From positions 2,170,001-2,234,000 of the forward strand of contig NZ_JBODJB010000001.1 of NCBI RefSeq assembly GCF_050611725.1: DNA of 64,000 nt, read 5' to 3'. The stretch is from Ferruginibacter sp050611725 (lineage in GTDB: Bacteria; Bacteroidota; Bacteroidia; Chitinophagales; Chitinophagaceae). Each line of letters starts with the position of its first letter. Position 1 is the first letter of the stretch. The notes under the pieces were generated by a model. It had not been told where the DNA came from, ran no database searches, and saw only the letters and a program-made list of their open reading frames with translations. Shown piece by piece: positions 1 to 9,300 of the stretch. Position numbers and translations under genes: made by a program.

Positions 1-210
1 TCTTATCTAATAAAAAGTCCACAGATTCTTCTTTATCTTTTGATTGACACTAATACCAAGCTATTTTTTGTACAATAAAATTCTTGAATATCGTATGCTT
101 TTGAATATATATTATTTTTGATAATGTAAATTTATGCATATGTTAATCAATTAGTTATAGTGCTAGATATTCCTTTTTTTGAAATATTTACTATGTATTT
201 GCTATATTGC

Positions 211-242
211 TTGTCAATGCCTTTTTAGTTTCTTTATATTTG
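211..242 (+). promoter_or_regulatory. Candidate Bacteroidota-type promoter for the GH65 operon
   Basis: TATATTTG at 235-242 fits the Bacteroidota -7 consensus TAnnTTTG exactly. A TTG at 211-213 lies 21 nt upstream, about where the -33 box should be. Transcription would start near 249, giving a leader of about 80 nt that contains the operator-like site at 266-280. This rests on consensus matching alone. Confidence 0.45.
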
Positions 243-265
243 TTAGCTTGATAAAATGCTGATTT

Positions 266-280
266 TATAACGATTGCAAT
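266..280 (+). promoter_or_regulatory. LacI-like operator element, copy 1 (TATAACGATTGCAAT)
   Basis: The 15-mer TATAACGATTGCAAT differs by one base from TATAACGTTTGCAAT at 1091-1105. Read on the minus strand it contains GCAATCGTT, the core of the larger sites upstream of SusC and the surface proteins. It sits just downstream of the predicted transcription start, a position typical of repression. The cognate regulator is not proven. Confidence 0.5.
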
Positions 281-327
281 CTATTATTTACTTCTAATTT
301 TTTTGGGGTTCTCCCTTTTATTACATT

Positions 328-1095
328 ATGCTGAATTTTGATGCGGTGATCTTTGATATGGACGGGGTTATTACTCAAACAGCGGTTGTCCATTCAACAG
401 CCTGGAAAAATATGTTTGATGAATATCTGCATTTCAGGGAAAAAAAATACAATGAACCTTTTAAGGAATTTACACATACCAACGATTATTTACCCTATGT
501 GGATGGTCGACCTAGGTATCAAGGGGTTCATCGATTTTTAGAATCAAGGGGTATCGATATTCCTTTTGGCGACTCTGGAGACGAATCAGGAAAAGAAACA
601 GTTTGCGGTTTGGGCAACCGGAAGAATGAGTTGTTCAATAAAATAATGGAGAAAGATGGAGTGGCTTTATATGACTCTACCATTATTTTGATCAATGATC
701 TGATTAAAAAAGGCATCAAAATAGGTGTGGCAACTTCCAGTAAAAACTGTGTGCTCATTTTAGAAAAGGCAAAAGTGATGCATTTGTTTGAAACACGTGT
801 TGATGGAGTAGTGGCTGCAGAAATTGGTTTAAAGGGAAAACCTGAGCCGGATATTTTTATAACTGCAGCCAATAATCTTGGTGTAGAATATAGTCGTGCT
901 GTAGTAGTGGAAGATGCTGTATCCGGTGTACAAGCTGGAGCGAAAGGGAATTTTGGTTTGGTAATAGGTGTGGCTAGAGAAGAAAATGAACATGAGTTGA
1001 AAAGTAACGGCGCAGATGTGGTGGTTGAAGATCTATCACAGCTAAGCATAGACGAAATAAATAAACTCATACTCGTAAAAAAAGAAAAAGTATAA
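328..1095 (+). CDS. pgmB: Beta-phosphoglucomutase (HAD family)
   Basis: This 255-residue HAD-superfamily protein probably converts beta-glucose 1-phosphate to glucose 6-phosphate in the cytoplasm. Motif I is FDMDGVI, with the nucleophile D10 and the acid/base D12. The conserved GKPEPDIF segment carries the motif III lysine, followed by VVVEDAVSGVQA with the metal-binding acidic pair. The cap between residues 30 and 110 is long and charged, as in the GH65-associated subgroup of this family. It lies directly upstream of an MFS carrier and a GH65 phosphorylase, and the phosphorylase would supply its substrate. No Shine-Dalgarno sequence is visible, which is usual in this phylum. The exact mutase assignment rests on context; another HAD sugar phosphatase is the alternative. 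Confidence 0.85.
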   Translation: MLNFDAVIFDMDGVITQTAVVHSTAWKNMFDEYLHFREKKYNEPFKEFTHTNDYLPYVDGRPRYQGVHRFLESRGIDIPFGDSGDESGKETVCGLGNRKNELFNKIMEKDGVALYDSTIILINDLIKKGIKIGVATSSKNCVLILEKAKVMHLFETRVDGVVAAEIGLKGKPEPDIFITAANNLGVEYSRAVVVEDAVSGVQAGAKGNFGLVIGVAREENEHELKSNGADVVVEDLSQLSIDEINKLILVKKEKV

Positions 1096-1105
1096 CGTTT
1101 GCAAT
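1091..1105 (+). promoter_or_regulatory. LacI-like operator element, copy 2 (TATAACGTTTGCAAT)
   Basis: TATAACGTTTGCAAT matches the element at 266-280 in 14 of 15 positions. It overlaps the stop codon of the mutase gene and ends 31 nt before the MFS start. It could be a second operator for an internal promoter or a looping partner for the first site. The assignment is by similarity only. Confidence 0.45.
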
Positions 1106-1136
1106 ACATATTTTAGTCTACATCTAAAACAGCAAT

Positions 1137-2873
1137 ATGAAAAAAAAACCTTTATTAAGTTTCTGGCAATTATGGAATATGAGTTTCGGATACATCGGAA
1201 TTCAATTTGGGTTTGCTCTACAAAACAGTAACCTCAGCCGTATATTCGAAACGCTTGGTGCTAAACAAGATGCAATTCCAGGATTGTGGATTGCAGCACC
1301 TTTGTCGGGATTGATCATTCAGCCCATAATAGGTTACATGAGTGATAGAACATGGAATCGTTTGGGCCGTCGTAAACCATATTTTTTGGTAGGTGCTATT
1401 CTTGCATCACTGGCTTTGTTGATATTGCCTAATTCGCCTGCATTATGGGTTGCTGCCGGTATGTTGTGGATGTTAGATGCATCGATCAATATTACGATGG
1501 AGCCAATGAGAGCATTTGTCGGAGATATGTTGCCGGATGAACAAAGAACAAAGGGTTTTGCCATGCAAACTTTCTTTATTGGTGCAGCTTCTATTGTGGG
1601 GTCATTGTTACCATGGCTCATCACTAAAGCATTGGGAGTATCTAATACTGCACCGGAAGGCATTATACCCCCATCTGTTAAGTTTGCATTTTATACTGGT
1701 GGCATCATTTATATATGTGCTGTTTTGTGGACGATCTTTACCACAAAAGAATACTCTCCTGAAGAGCAAGCTGCATTTGAAGGAAATGAAATAAATGATG
1801 CGGCAAAAGAAGGGGATGAACTAGTGCTTAATACAAAAAAATATTTCACTTCAGGTTCAATTTATTTGATTGCAGGTTTGATCACAACTTTTATTATTTA
1901 TCAATTTGGTTGGGATAAAGAAATATATATTCTATCATTAGCGATTGCTGCTTACGGGATCTTACAGTTGATTACGGCACAATTATATAATGCAGGACAA
2001 AGAGCCGGCCTGGTTGAGATCATTTATGATATGAACAACATGCCTGTTGCAATGAAACAATTGGCTGTTGTAACAATATTTACCTGGTTTGCTTTATTTG
2101 CGATGTGGATCTATAGCACCAATGCAATAACAAGCACAAAGTATAATATGAAAGTAGGCAAAGAGGTAGTTCTTGCCATGCAAAAAGATATTGATGCTGT
2201 TTTAAAACAACCGTCTATCGATGAGAAAACGAAACATCAATTCGAAGCACTGCAGGCAGACATTAATGATATAAATAAATATAGACCAAATGATAATCCT
2301 GTAAATGTTTCAGTTAACCTGGCTAATCATTATGCAGATAGCGCCAATACAATTTTCTCGGCTGCAGATAAGGTAGAACTAAAAAGAGTGGGGAAAGAAT
2401 ACAATGATGGTGCTGATTGGGTAGGAGTACTAAACTCTGTCTATAACGGTGTAGCGGCATTGGTCGCATTTTTATTGCCGCTAATTGCAAGAAGGTTTAC
2501 AAGGGTAAAAACCCATTTCCTTTGTTTACTTGCCGGCGGTTTAGGTTTAATATCTATGTACTTTTTTAACAGCCCTAATTTATTAATACTCTCGGAGATA
2601 GGTATTGGTATTGGATGGGCAGGTTTGCTGATATTCCCTTATGCCATTTTAAGCAGTACAGTGCCGCAGAAAAAAATGGGGGTATACATGGGTATGTTCA
2701 ATTATTTTGTTGTTATTCCTCAAATACTTGCGGCAGCCTTACTTGGCCTGCTCGTAAAAACTGTATTAAATGGTAATGCCATATATGCAATTGTATTGGG
2801 AGGCATTGCAATGATCATTGCAGGAGTATTAATGTTATTTGTTAAAGATCCAAAAGACCGTCATTCATTATGA
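1137..2873 (+). CDS. MFS disaccharide transporter (SLC45/maltose-carrier-like)
   Basis: This 578-residue inner-membrane carrier of the major facilitator superfamily probably imports maltose or a related alpha-glucoside for the phosphorylase next door. The N-terminus (FWQLWNMSFGYIGIQFGFAL) and the DRTWNRLGRRKPYF loop after the second membrane segment match SLC45/GPH-type sugar carriers. About twelve hydrophobic segments are visible. Residues 330-420 form a charged, non-hydrophobic insertion between central membrane segments, ending just before GADWVGVL; this makes the protein longer than usual. Its stop codon overlaps the start of the next gene by 4 nt (ATGA), indicating translational coupling. 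The substrate is inferred from context. Confidence 0.85.
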   Translation: MKKKPLLSFWQLWNMSFGYIGIQFGFALQNSNLSRIFETLGAKQDAIPGLWIAAPLSGLIIQPIIGYMSDRTWNRLGRRKPYFLVGAILASLALLILPNSPALWVAAGMLWMLDASINITMEPMRAFVGDMLPDEQRTKGFAMQTFFIGAASIVGSLLPWLITKALGVSNTAPEGIIPPSVKFAFYTGGIIYICAVLWTIFTTKEYSPEEQAAFEGNEINDAAKEGDELVLNTKKYFTSGSIYLIAGLITTFIIYQFGWDKEIYILSLAIAAYGILQLITAQLYNAGQRAGLVEIIYDMNNMPVAMKQLAVVTIFTWFALFAMWIYSTNAITSTKYNMKVGKEVVLAMQKDIDAVLKQPSIDEKTKHQFEALQADINDINKYRPNDNPVNVSVNLANHYADSANTIFSAADKVELKRVGKEYNDGADWVGVLNSVYNGVAALVAFLLPLIARRFTRVKTHFLCLLAGGLGLISMYFFNSPNLLILSEIGIGIGWAGLLIFPYAILSSTVPQKKMGVYMGMFNYFVVIPQILAAALLGLLVKTVLNGNAIYAIVLGGIAMIIAGVLMLFVKDPKDRHSL

Positions 2874-5164
2874 GCAAAGGCTGGAAAGTAAGCGCTGATC
2901 AATTTATAAATGAGAAAGAAAGCATCATGCGCATGGGCAACGTTTACCAAATTGCAAACGGCTACATGGGTTACCGTGGTACACTTGACGAATTTGGGCT
3001 CGATGAATTGGTAGGTATAACCATTGCAGGTATTTTTGACAGAGTAGGAGATTCCTGGAGAGAACCTGTAAATGCCCCTAATGGTGGTTATACAAAACTA
3101 ACGGTAGATGATAACGAAGTTTCAGCATTAACAAGTTTGGTAAAAAGGCACAGCCAAACGCTGGGTTTAGTCAATGCTGTTTTTGAAAGAGAAACAGTTT
3201 ACGAAGTAAATGGCAAAGTACTTACAGTTAATACTGCAAGATTTTTGTGTGCAGATAAACCAAATATCGGTATTATTAAATATAGTTTTTCTGTTGATAA
3301 AAAAGCTTCAATAAAGATCAATACCGGTATTGATTGCAATATCTGGGATTTGAATGGGAAGCATCTTGTTGACCTTCAACTTGAAAAAAACAATGACGCA
3401 CTGTTAGTACAGGCGGTTACCAATGAATTGCGTAAAAAGGTTGTTGTTGCAGAAATGATCGATGCATCATTCGGTACTGAAGTACATGAAGTAAAAAACA
3501 ATCAAAATTTACGTGTATTATCATTGGATGCAGCTGCCGGAAAAGTATACACATTCTACAAATACTTTTCTGTGTTTACTGAAAATGATAGCGTTGATGG
3601 TAGCTTAACTGAAGCAGCAATTAATTCTGTAAAGGCAGTAAGGGTGGTAGGTTATGAAAAAAATCTGGCTGAACACAATGCTGCATGGGCAAAAAAATGG
3701 GCTTATTGCGATGTATTGATAGATGGAGATGCTGAGGCGCAACAAGCTTTGCGTTATAGCATTTTTCAATTATTAATTGTTGCACCTGTGAATGGCAGTG
3801 CTAATTCTATTCCTGCAAGGGCTTTATCCGGGCAAGTTTATAAGGGAGCTATTTTTTGGGATACGGAGATGTTCATGTTTCCGTTCTTTCTATATACCTA
3901 TCCTGAAAAGGCAGTGGAGTTAATGCGTTACAGAATTAAAACACTGGATGGAGCAAGAAGAAAAGCGAAAACAGAAAGTGTTGGATTTGAAGGAGCGTTT
4001 TATGCATGGGAAAGTCAGGATGATGGTGACGACGCTTGTACGTATTTCAATATAGGAGATCCCAATACAGGAAGAGACCTTCGTACACATTTCAGAGATA
4101 AACAGGTACACATTAGTGGTGATGTTGCTATTGCCATGTGGGAATATTTTAAACTAACCGGAGACGATAGTCTTTTACTGGAGGGTGGTGCTGAAGTTAT
4201 TTTAGAATGTGCCCGTTTTTATTTTTCTTACGCTTATTTCAACAGAAATAAAAACAGATTCGAAATTTTAGATGTGATCGGGCCTGATGAATATCACGAA
4301 CGGGTTAATAATAATGCATTTACAAATATGGTTGCAAAAGCTACTTTTGAAATTGCCAATGCAACTGTAAAATATTTGAAACAAAATCATCAGGAAGCGT
4401 TCAATACACTTATAACGAAAATCAATATTGCCAATGAGTTGCCTCTTTTTGTAGAAGCTGAAAAGCTGTTGTACATACCTCAGCCGGATAAGCACACTAA
4501 AGTTATCGAACAATTTGATACTTACTTCAAATTGAAAGAGATAAGCATAAAAGAATTAAAAAGTAAGATGATCCACCCGAATGAATATTTAGGAGCAGGG
4601 CAGGGTTTGGCTGTTCCAACACAGGTGATCAAACAAGCCGATGTGGTAATGATGCTGAATATGTTCAAGGATCGTTATCCAAAAGAAATTAAAAAAGCAA
4701 ATTGGGAGTATTACGAACCCCGTACAGAGCATGGCTCTAGTTTAAGTGCTTGTGCTTATGCCATGGTAGCAACAGAATTTGGCAATACTGATTTTGCATA
4801 TGAATATTTCCTGAAAACAGCTAAAATAGATATCGAAGCTAAGTATAAAGTGTATGTAGGAACTATATTTATGGGTGGATCACATCCGGCGGCTAACGGT
4901 GGCGCATGGATGACAGCTGTATTTGGCTTCGGTGGTGTTAAGGCAGGAGATGAGTATGTGACCATTGATCCGAGGTTATATAAAAAATGGAATGCTCTTC
5001 AGTTTAATATGATCTATAAAGGGAATAGGTTTAATATAAAAATTACGAAAGATGAAATTGTTATTGATGCCGAAGCGTCAAACAGAAACAGCTGTAAATT
5101 CATCGTTACCGGAAAATCTTTAGATTGTGCACCGGGTAAAAAAGAAACTATTAAATATGGATAG
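2870..5164 (+). CDS. GH65 disaccharide phosphorylase (maltose phosphorylase-like)
   Basis: This 764-residue cytoplasmic enzyme belongs to glycoside hydrolase family 65 and has no signal peptide. The catalytic motif DVIGPDEYHERVNNN is intact, with the general acid at E474. It has the usual N-terminal beta-sandwich, a central alpha/alpha-barrel and a short C-terminal sheet. Family members cleave maltose, trehalose, kojibiose or nigerose with phosphate, inverting to beta-glucose 1-phosphate. The coupled beta-phosphoglucomutase and carrier genes support phosphorolysis rather than hydrolysis. Maltose is the most likely substrate, but kojibiose, nigerose or trehalose cannot be excluded from sequence reading. 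It is the last gene of the operon and is followed by a terminator. Confidence 0.88.
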   Translation: MSKGWKVSADQFINEKESIMRMGNVYQIANGYMGYRGTLDEFGLDELVGITIAGIFDRVGDSWREPVNAPNGGYTKLTVDDNEVSALTSLVKRHSQTLGLVNAVFERETVYEVNGKVLTVNTARFLCADKPNIGIIKYSFSVDKKASIKINTGIDCNIWDLNGKHLVDLQLEKNNDALLVQAVTNELRKKVVVAEMIDASFGTEVHEVKNNQNLRVLSLDAAAGKVYTFYKYFSVFTENDSVDGSLTEAAINSVKAVRVVGYEKNLAEHNAAWAKKWAYCDVLIDGDAEAQQALRYSIFQLLIVAPVNGSANSIPARALSGQVYKGAIFWDTEMFMFPFFLYTYPEKAVELMRYRIKTLDGARRKAKTESVGFEGAFYAWESQDDGDDACTYFNIGDPNTGRDLRTHFRDKQVHISGDVAIAMWEYFKLTGDDSLLLEGGAEVILECARFYFSYAYFNRNKNRFEILDVIGPDEYHERVNNNAFTNMVAKATFEIANATVKYLKQNHQEAFNTLITKINIANELPLFVEAEKLLYIPQPDKHTKVIEQFDTYFKLKEISIKELKSKMIHPNEYLGAGQGLAVPTQVIKQADVVMMLNMFKDRYPKEIKKANWEYYEPRTEHGSSLSACAYAMVATEFGNTDFAYEYFLKTAKIDIEAKYKVYVGTIFMGGSHPAANGGAWMTAVFGFGGVKAGDEYVTIDPRLYKKWNALQFNMIYKGNRFNIKITKDEIVIDAEASNRNSCKFIVTGKSLDCAPGKKETIKYG

Positions 5165-5180
5165 TTGCATCTTTCAAATA

Positions 5181-5213
5181 AAAAAGTCCGAAAATTATTT
5201 TCGGACTTTTTTT
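5181..5213. terminator. Bidirectional terminator between convergent genes
   Basis: AAAAAGTCCGAAAA pairs with TTTTCGGACTTTTT across a short TTA loop region, with A- and T-runs on both sides. It lies between the end of the GH65 gene (plus) and the end of the PorP/SprF gene (minus), so it can serve both transcripts. Confidence 0.85.
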
Positions 5214-5230
5214 ATTAATTGAAAAATATT

Positions 5231-6271
5231 TTACCAATGACAAGTAGGGCATTTAAATCTGAAGCTATTGCCTAATAAGAATCCTACAACAATTTCATGT
5301 GTATTACCCTGATAATTTCTTAGTCTTGAAGTACTGGCAAAATCATAAGAGTATCCTATGTTCAATGTATTGCTGATATTCACACCGGCCATTGCTGCAA
5401 AACCTCCCAACTTATCTGTATGACGATAACTTGCTCCAAACCATAATTTATTTTCATACTGAAATTTCATATTCGCATGAACTTGTACAGGTTCAGGATT
5501 GATCCATTGTACTAAAACCGAAGGAAGGAAAGTAAGCCCGCTTGACATTGGAACACGAACACCACCCGATACAAAAGTGTGAGGAACTAAGTAAGTTCCA
5601 TATTTGCTGTCTTTTACAAATCTTGTTTTTGCCGGCACAATATTTAGCATTGATGCACCCACAAAGAAATCCTGTGAATAGAACCAAAGGCCAACGCCTA
5701 ATTCAGGTACAGATTTTTTGAGTTCGCCGGTTGCATATCCAATCGCAGGATCATTAGGATCCATTGATGTATTACCCCAATCGATTTTTGAACGATCTAC
5801 AGTTACACTTGAAAGTCCTGCCTGAAAACCTAATGATAAAGTTGTTTTTGGGCTTAAGCCTTTATGGTATGCGTAAGAAGCCGCAACACTAAAACGGCTA
5901 AGATAACCTGTTTTATCATTGATGATACTTAAACCAACACCATGGTGAGTAGGAGATGTTACGTTCTCTTCGTACCAATCATTACCAACAGAATTTTCTC
6001 CCGATGGCTCAAAAGAGGTAGGTGTGGTTTTGTAATCAGCCTTACCGATTGGAGCATGTACTGTCATGTACATTGTTTGTGGAGCTCCGGGAATATTCGT
6101 CCATTGGTCACGGTAGCTAAGTTTCAGATCTGTATAATTCTCAATACCTGTTAAGGCAGGATTAAGAATATAATTGTTCAGAATGTATTGAGTGTAATAA
6201 GGCTTTTGCTGGGCAAAAACATTGCCACCCAGTACAAGCATTCCTACAATCATCAATTTAAACTTATTCAT
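5231..6271 (-). CDS. PorP/SprF family type IX secretion-associated outer membrane protein
   Basis: This 346-residue protein has a signal peptide ending at VFAQ and a predicted outer-membrane beta-barrel. The N-terminal QQKPYYTQYILNNYILNPA and the following SYRDQW...GAP stretch are the hallmarks of the PorP/SprF family. Such proteins commonly sit beside a large CHU_C-type (type B sorting domain) surface protein and are thought to help its secretion or attachment. The gene starts 30 nt downstream of the 2449-residue protein on the same strand, so the two probably form one transcript. It is unlikely to be core PorP, because the core T9SS genes are not nearby. It is more likely a dedicated partner of its neighbour. 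Confidence 0.88.
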   Translation of the reverse strand: MNKFKLMIVGMLVLGGNVFAQQKPYYTQYILNNYILNPALTGIENYTDLKLSYRDQWTNIPGAPQTMYMTVHAPIGKADYKTTPTSFEPSGENSVGNDWYEENVTSPTHHGVGLSIINDKTGYLSRFSVAASYAYHKGLSPKTTLSLGFQAGLSSVTVDRSKIDWGNTSMDPNDPAIGYATGELKKSVPELGVGLWFYSQDFFVGASMLNIVPAKTRFVKDSKYGTYLVPHTFVSGGVRVPMSSGLTFLPSVLVQWINPEPVQVHANMKFQYENKLWFGASYRHTDKLGGFAAMAGVNISNTLNIGYSYDFASTSRLRNYQGNTHEIVVGFLLGNSFRFKCPTCHW

Positions 6272-6301
6272 AAAAGCATTTTTTCGTTAATGTTCTAAAT
6301 C

Positions 6302-9300
6302 TTATTTGAGGATAGTTATGTAACCTACTTTAGGATCTACCATACCATCTAATTCAATGATATAATAGTAAGTACCTATCGGTAAAGGTTTTCCTTTAAA
6401 GTTACCGTCCCAGCCTTTAGGATCGTATTTTCTTGTTTCATAAACAACTTGACCATAGCGGTTAAACACCTGAACTCTTTGTATCGGGAACCTTGGTAAT
6501 TGTTCTATTATCCAGAAGTCATTTCTACCGTCGTTATTTGGCGTAAATGTATTTGGAACTTTAAAGTCTTGAAGAACCAATACTTTAACCGAACTATCAA
6601 ATTCACAACCATCTTTTGTTACAACATGCAATTTGTAAGTAATGTCTTCCAATGGTGTACTTACAGGTTTCAAGATCGCAGGATTATCTAAGTAAGTATT
6701 TGGCGACCATGTATAGGTTTGTATATTACCTTCAACCGTAGGGTTAAGTGTAACATTATCACCCAATAATACCGTTCTTAAATTATCCATTCTGATCTTC
6801 GGTGTAGCATACACGAAAATTGGTTGAGATGCCTGGCTAACACATCCGTTAGTAGCTGTATCGGTATAGGTAATGATATGATTACCCGGACCGGCTAGTA
6901 ATGGGAAGAATTGGTTAGTGTTGTTAATGATTCCATCTCCGGTAAAGTATGCCGAATCTATCGGAAGACTGTTTGCATCTACAGGTATTGCTATTTGTAT
7001 TGTGTCTTTTTCTTCACAAATATTTGCAAGAGGAGCAAATTGTAAAGCTGGTGATGCCAATACAGCAATGGTTCTTACAGAATCTTTGAAACAACCATTA
7101 TTAGAATATGCTCTGATCAATACATCGTAGTTCTTATCAGCCGACAGATCAGGATATTTGAATGTGTAAATGCCTGATGTTACCGGAGCATTATCAACTG
7201 TTTTCTTAGTTTGATCGCCTGTATAGTCCCAGAATATTTCTATTTTCGAAACACTTCCAAATCCATTTGGAACAGATTCATTGATCAATGTAACAGGCGT
7301 ACTGCTACAAAGTCTGTTTGCGTTTACTATACTGTCTTTTGCAATTGGCGCACTAACAGCTGTTACATTTACCGGAGCCCCTGTAGTGGTACATCCCTGA
7401 TCAGATGTAGCAGTAAGAATTACAGAATACACCCCACCCGCCGGGTAAGCATGTGTAAATGTAGATAGATGCAAGGTATCTGTATTATCACCCAAGCTCC
7501 ATTTCCAATCTGTGATGCTACCGGAAGTAATAGTACTTGCATCGGTGAAAACTGCGTTTACGTTCGGTAAACAAATATCTGTTACGGTAAATAATGGAAC
7601 AGGGTTAGGGTATACATTAACCGTTAATCTGAATGTATCGCTATAACAACCTTTGCTGTCTTTCACAACAAGTTTAGCATTATAACTTCCTCCAAGATCA
7701 TAGGTGTGAGTAGTACCTGCAGTGTTAACTGTTGCAGTTTGTCCATCACCAAAATACCATTTCCATTCAACGATTGTAGCAGGGGCTGTTGCAGTAGAAG
7801 CATCAGTAAAGTTGACTACTTTGCCTGCACAACCAACCGCAGCTTGCGTGAATGAAGCAACCGGTAATGGATTGACAGTAACAATTTTTTCAGCTGTATC
7901 TGAAGTACAACCTGCAGCAGAAACAAAATAATGTTTGATCGTTTGCGGACCGCTTACAGACCACGAAGCAACCGTATCTTTTTTAGATAATGTACCGAAT
8001 GAACCGTTGCCCAGATCCCAATACCATGATGCTGCAGTACTTGCTGCTGCTGTGCCGGTGCTTGAGAAAGAAGCAGGACTGTTTAGACAGGTTTCCGTTG
8101 GTGCAGTAAAGCTTGCTTTTGGTTGAGCAAAAATATTGCTGATCACTTTTGGTGTAGCCGCATTCGTACAACCATTGATACTGATAGTAGTTAGTTTAAC
8201 AGTATAAGGGCCAACGCCTGTGAATTGATGGCTTGCAGGAGCTAAACCAATAGTAGTATCTTTTTTAGCACCATCACCATAATCCCAAATATTTTGGAAG
8301 CTGGATTGAGTGCCATCTGAAATTGTTGAAGTATTAACAAAAGTTGCAATGCCTGCAGGTAAACAAATATTTGTTGTTGGCAGATCAAAACTTGATGCAG
8401 GTGTTGCACTGATCGTAAAGGTTACAGTTGCTCTGTTTGTAGAATCCTGACAACCTTTAGATGATTCTATCCAAAGCGTAGCAGTATACGGACCGGTACC
8501 AGTGTATGTATGCGTTACTGTTGCATTGTTTGCATCATCTCTCGTACCATCACCAAATACCCAATGGCGTTTAACAACAGATGAACCTGCCGGTACTGTT
8601 GATTTATCGGTGAAGGTTACTTTCTTGATGCTACAATCAATGTCTTTATCAAATAAGTTTACCGGAAGTGCATTTACAGTGATTGTTTTAGAAACTGTAT
8701 CTGAAATACAACCTACTGCAGAAACAAAATAATGTTTAATAGCAGTGTCGCCGGCAACATTCCAAACACCTACTGTATCTTTTTTAGATACGGCGCCAAA
8801 GCCGGTACCAAAGTTCCAGTACCATTCTGCGGCAGTGCTTCCTGTTGCAGTACCGGTTCCACTCAACGCAGCTTTTGCATTTACACAAACTTCTGTTGGT
8901 AAAGTGAAATTAGCTTTTGGTTGAGAGAAGATGGTATTGATAGTTTTTTGTGCCGTGCTTGTACAACCTTTACCACTGGTTGCTGTCAGTTTAACTGTAA
9001 AGTTGGTTGCTGTTGCATAAGCATGACTAACTGTTGATGGAGCAGGAGCAGCTTGGGTTGCTGTACCCAGGTCACCAAAATCCCATGCATAACTGATCTG
9101 ACTTTCTGTGCCATCAGCAATGGTAGTTTTATTGGTAAATATCGCTGCATCGTTTGGCAAACAAACTTTTGCAGGAATATCAAAATCTGCAACTGGAGAT
9201 ACACTGATAGTGAATTTTCTAGTGAAGCCAGTGTTACTACAACCGTTACTTGTAGTAACTCTTAATGTTACTGTATGTTCAAGGGCATCATTAAATGTTT

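Larger units (their letters stand above)
1..327. other. AT-rich upstream region of the GH65 operon
   Basis: No gene is supported here. The stretch is very AT-rich and holds a promoter-like element (211-242) and an operator-like element (266-280), listed separately, ahead of the beta-phosphoglucomutase start at 328. Nothing recognisable was seen in 1-210. The gene upstream, if any, lies outside the window. Confidence 0.6.
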
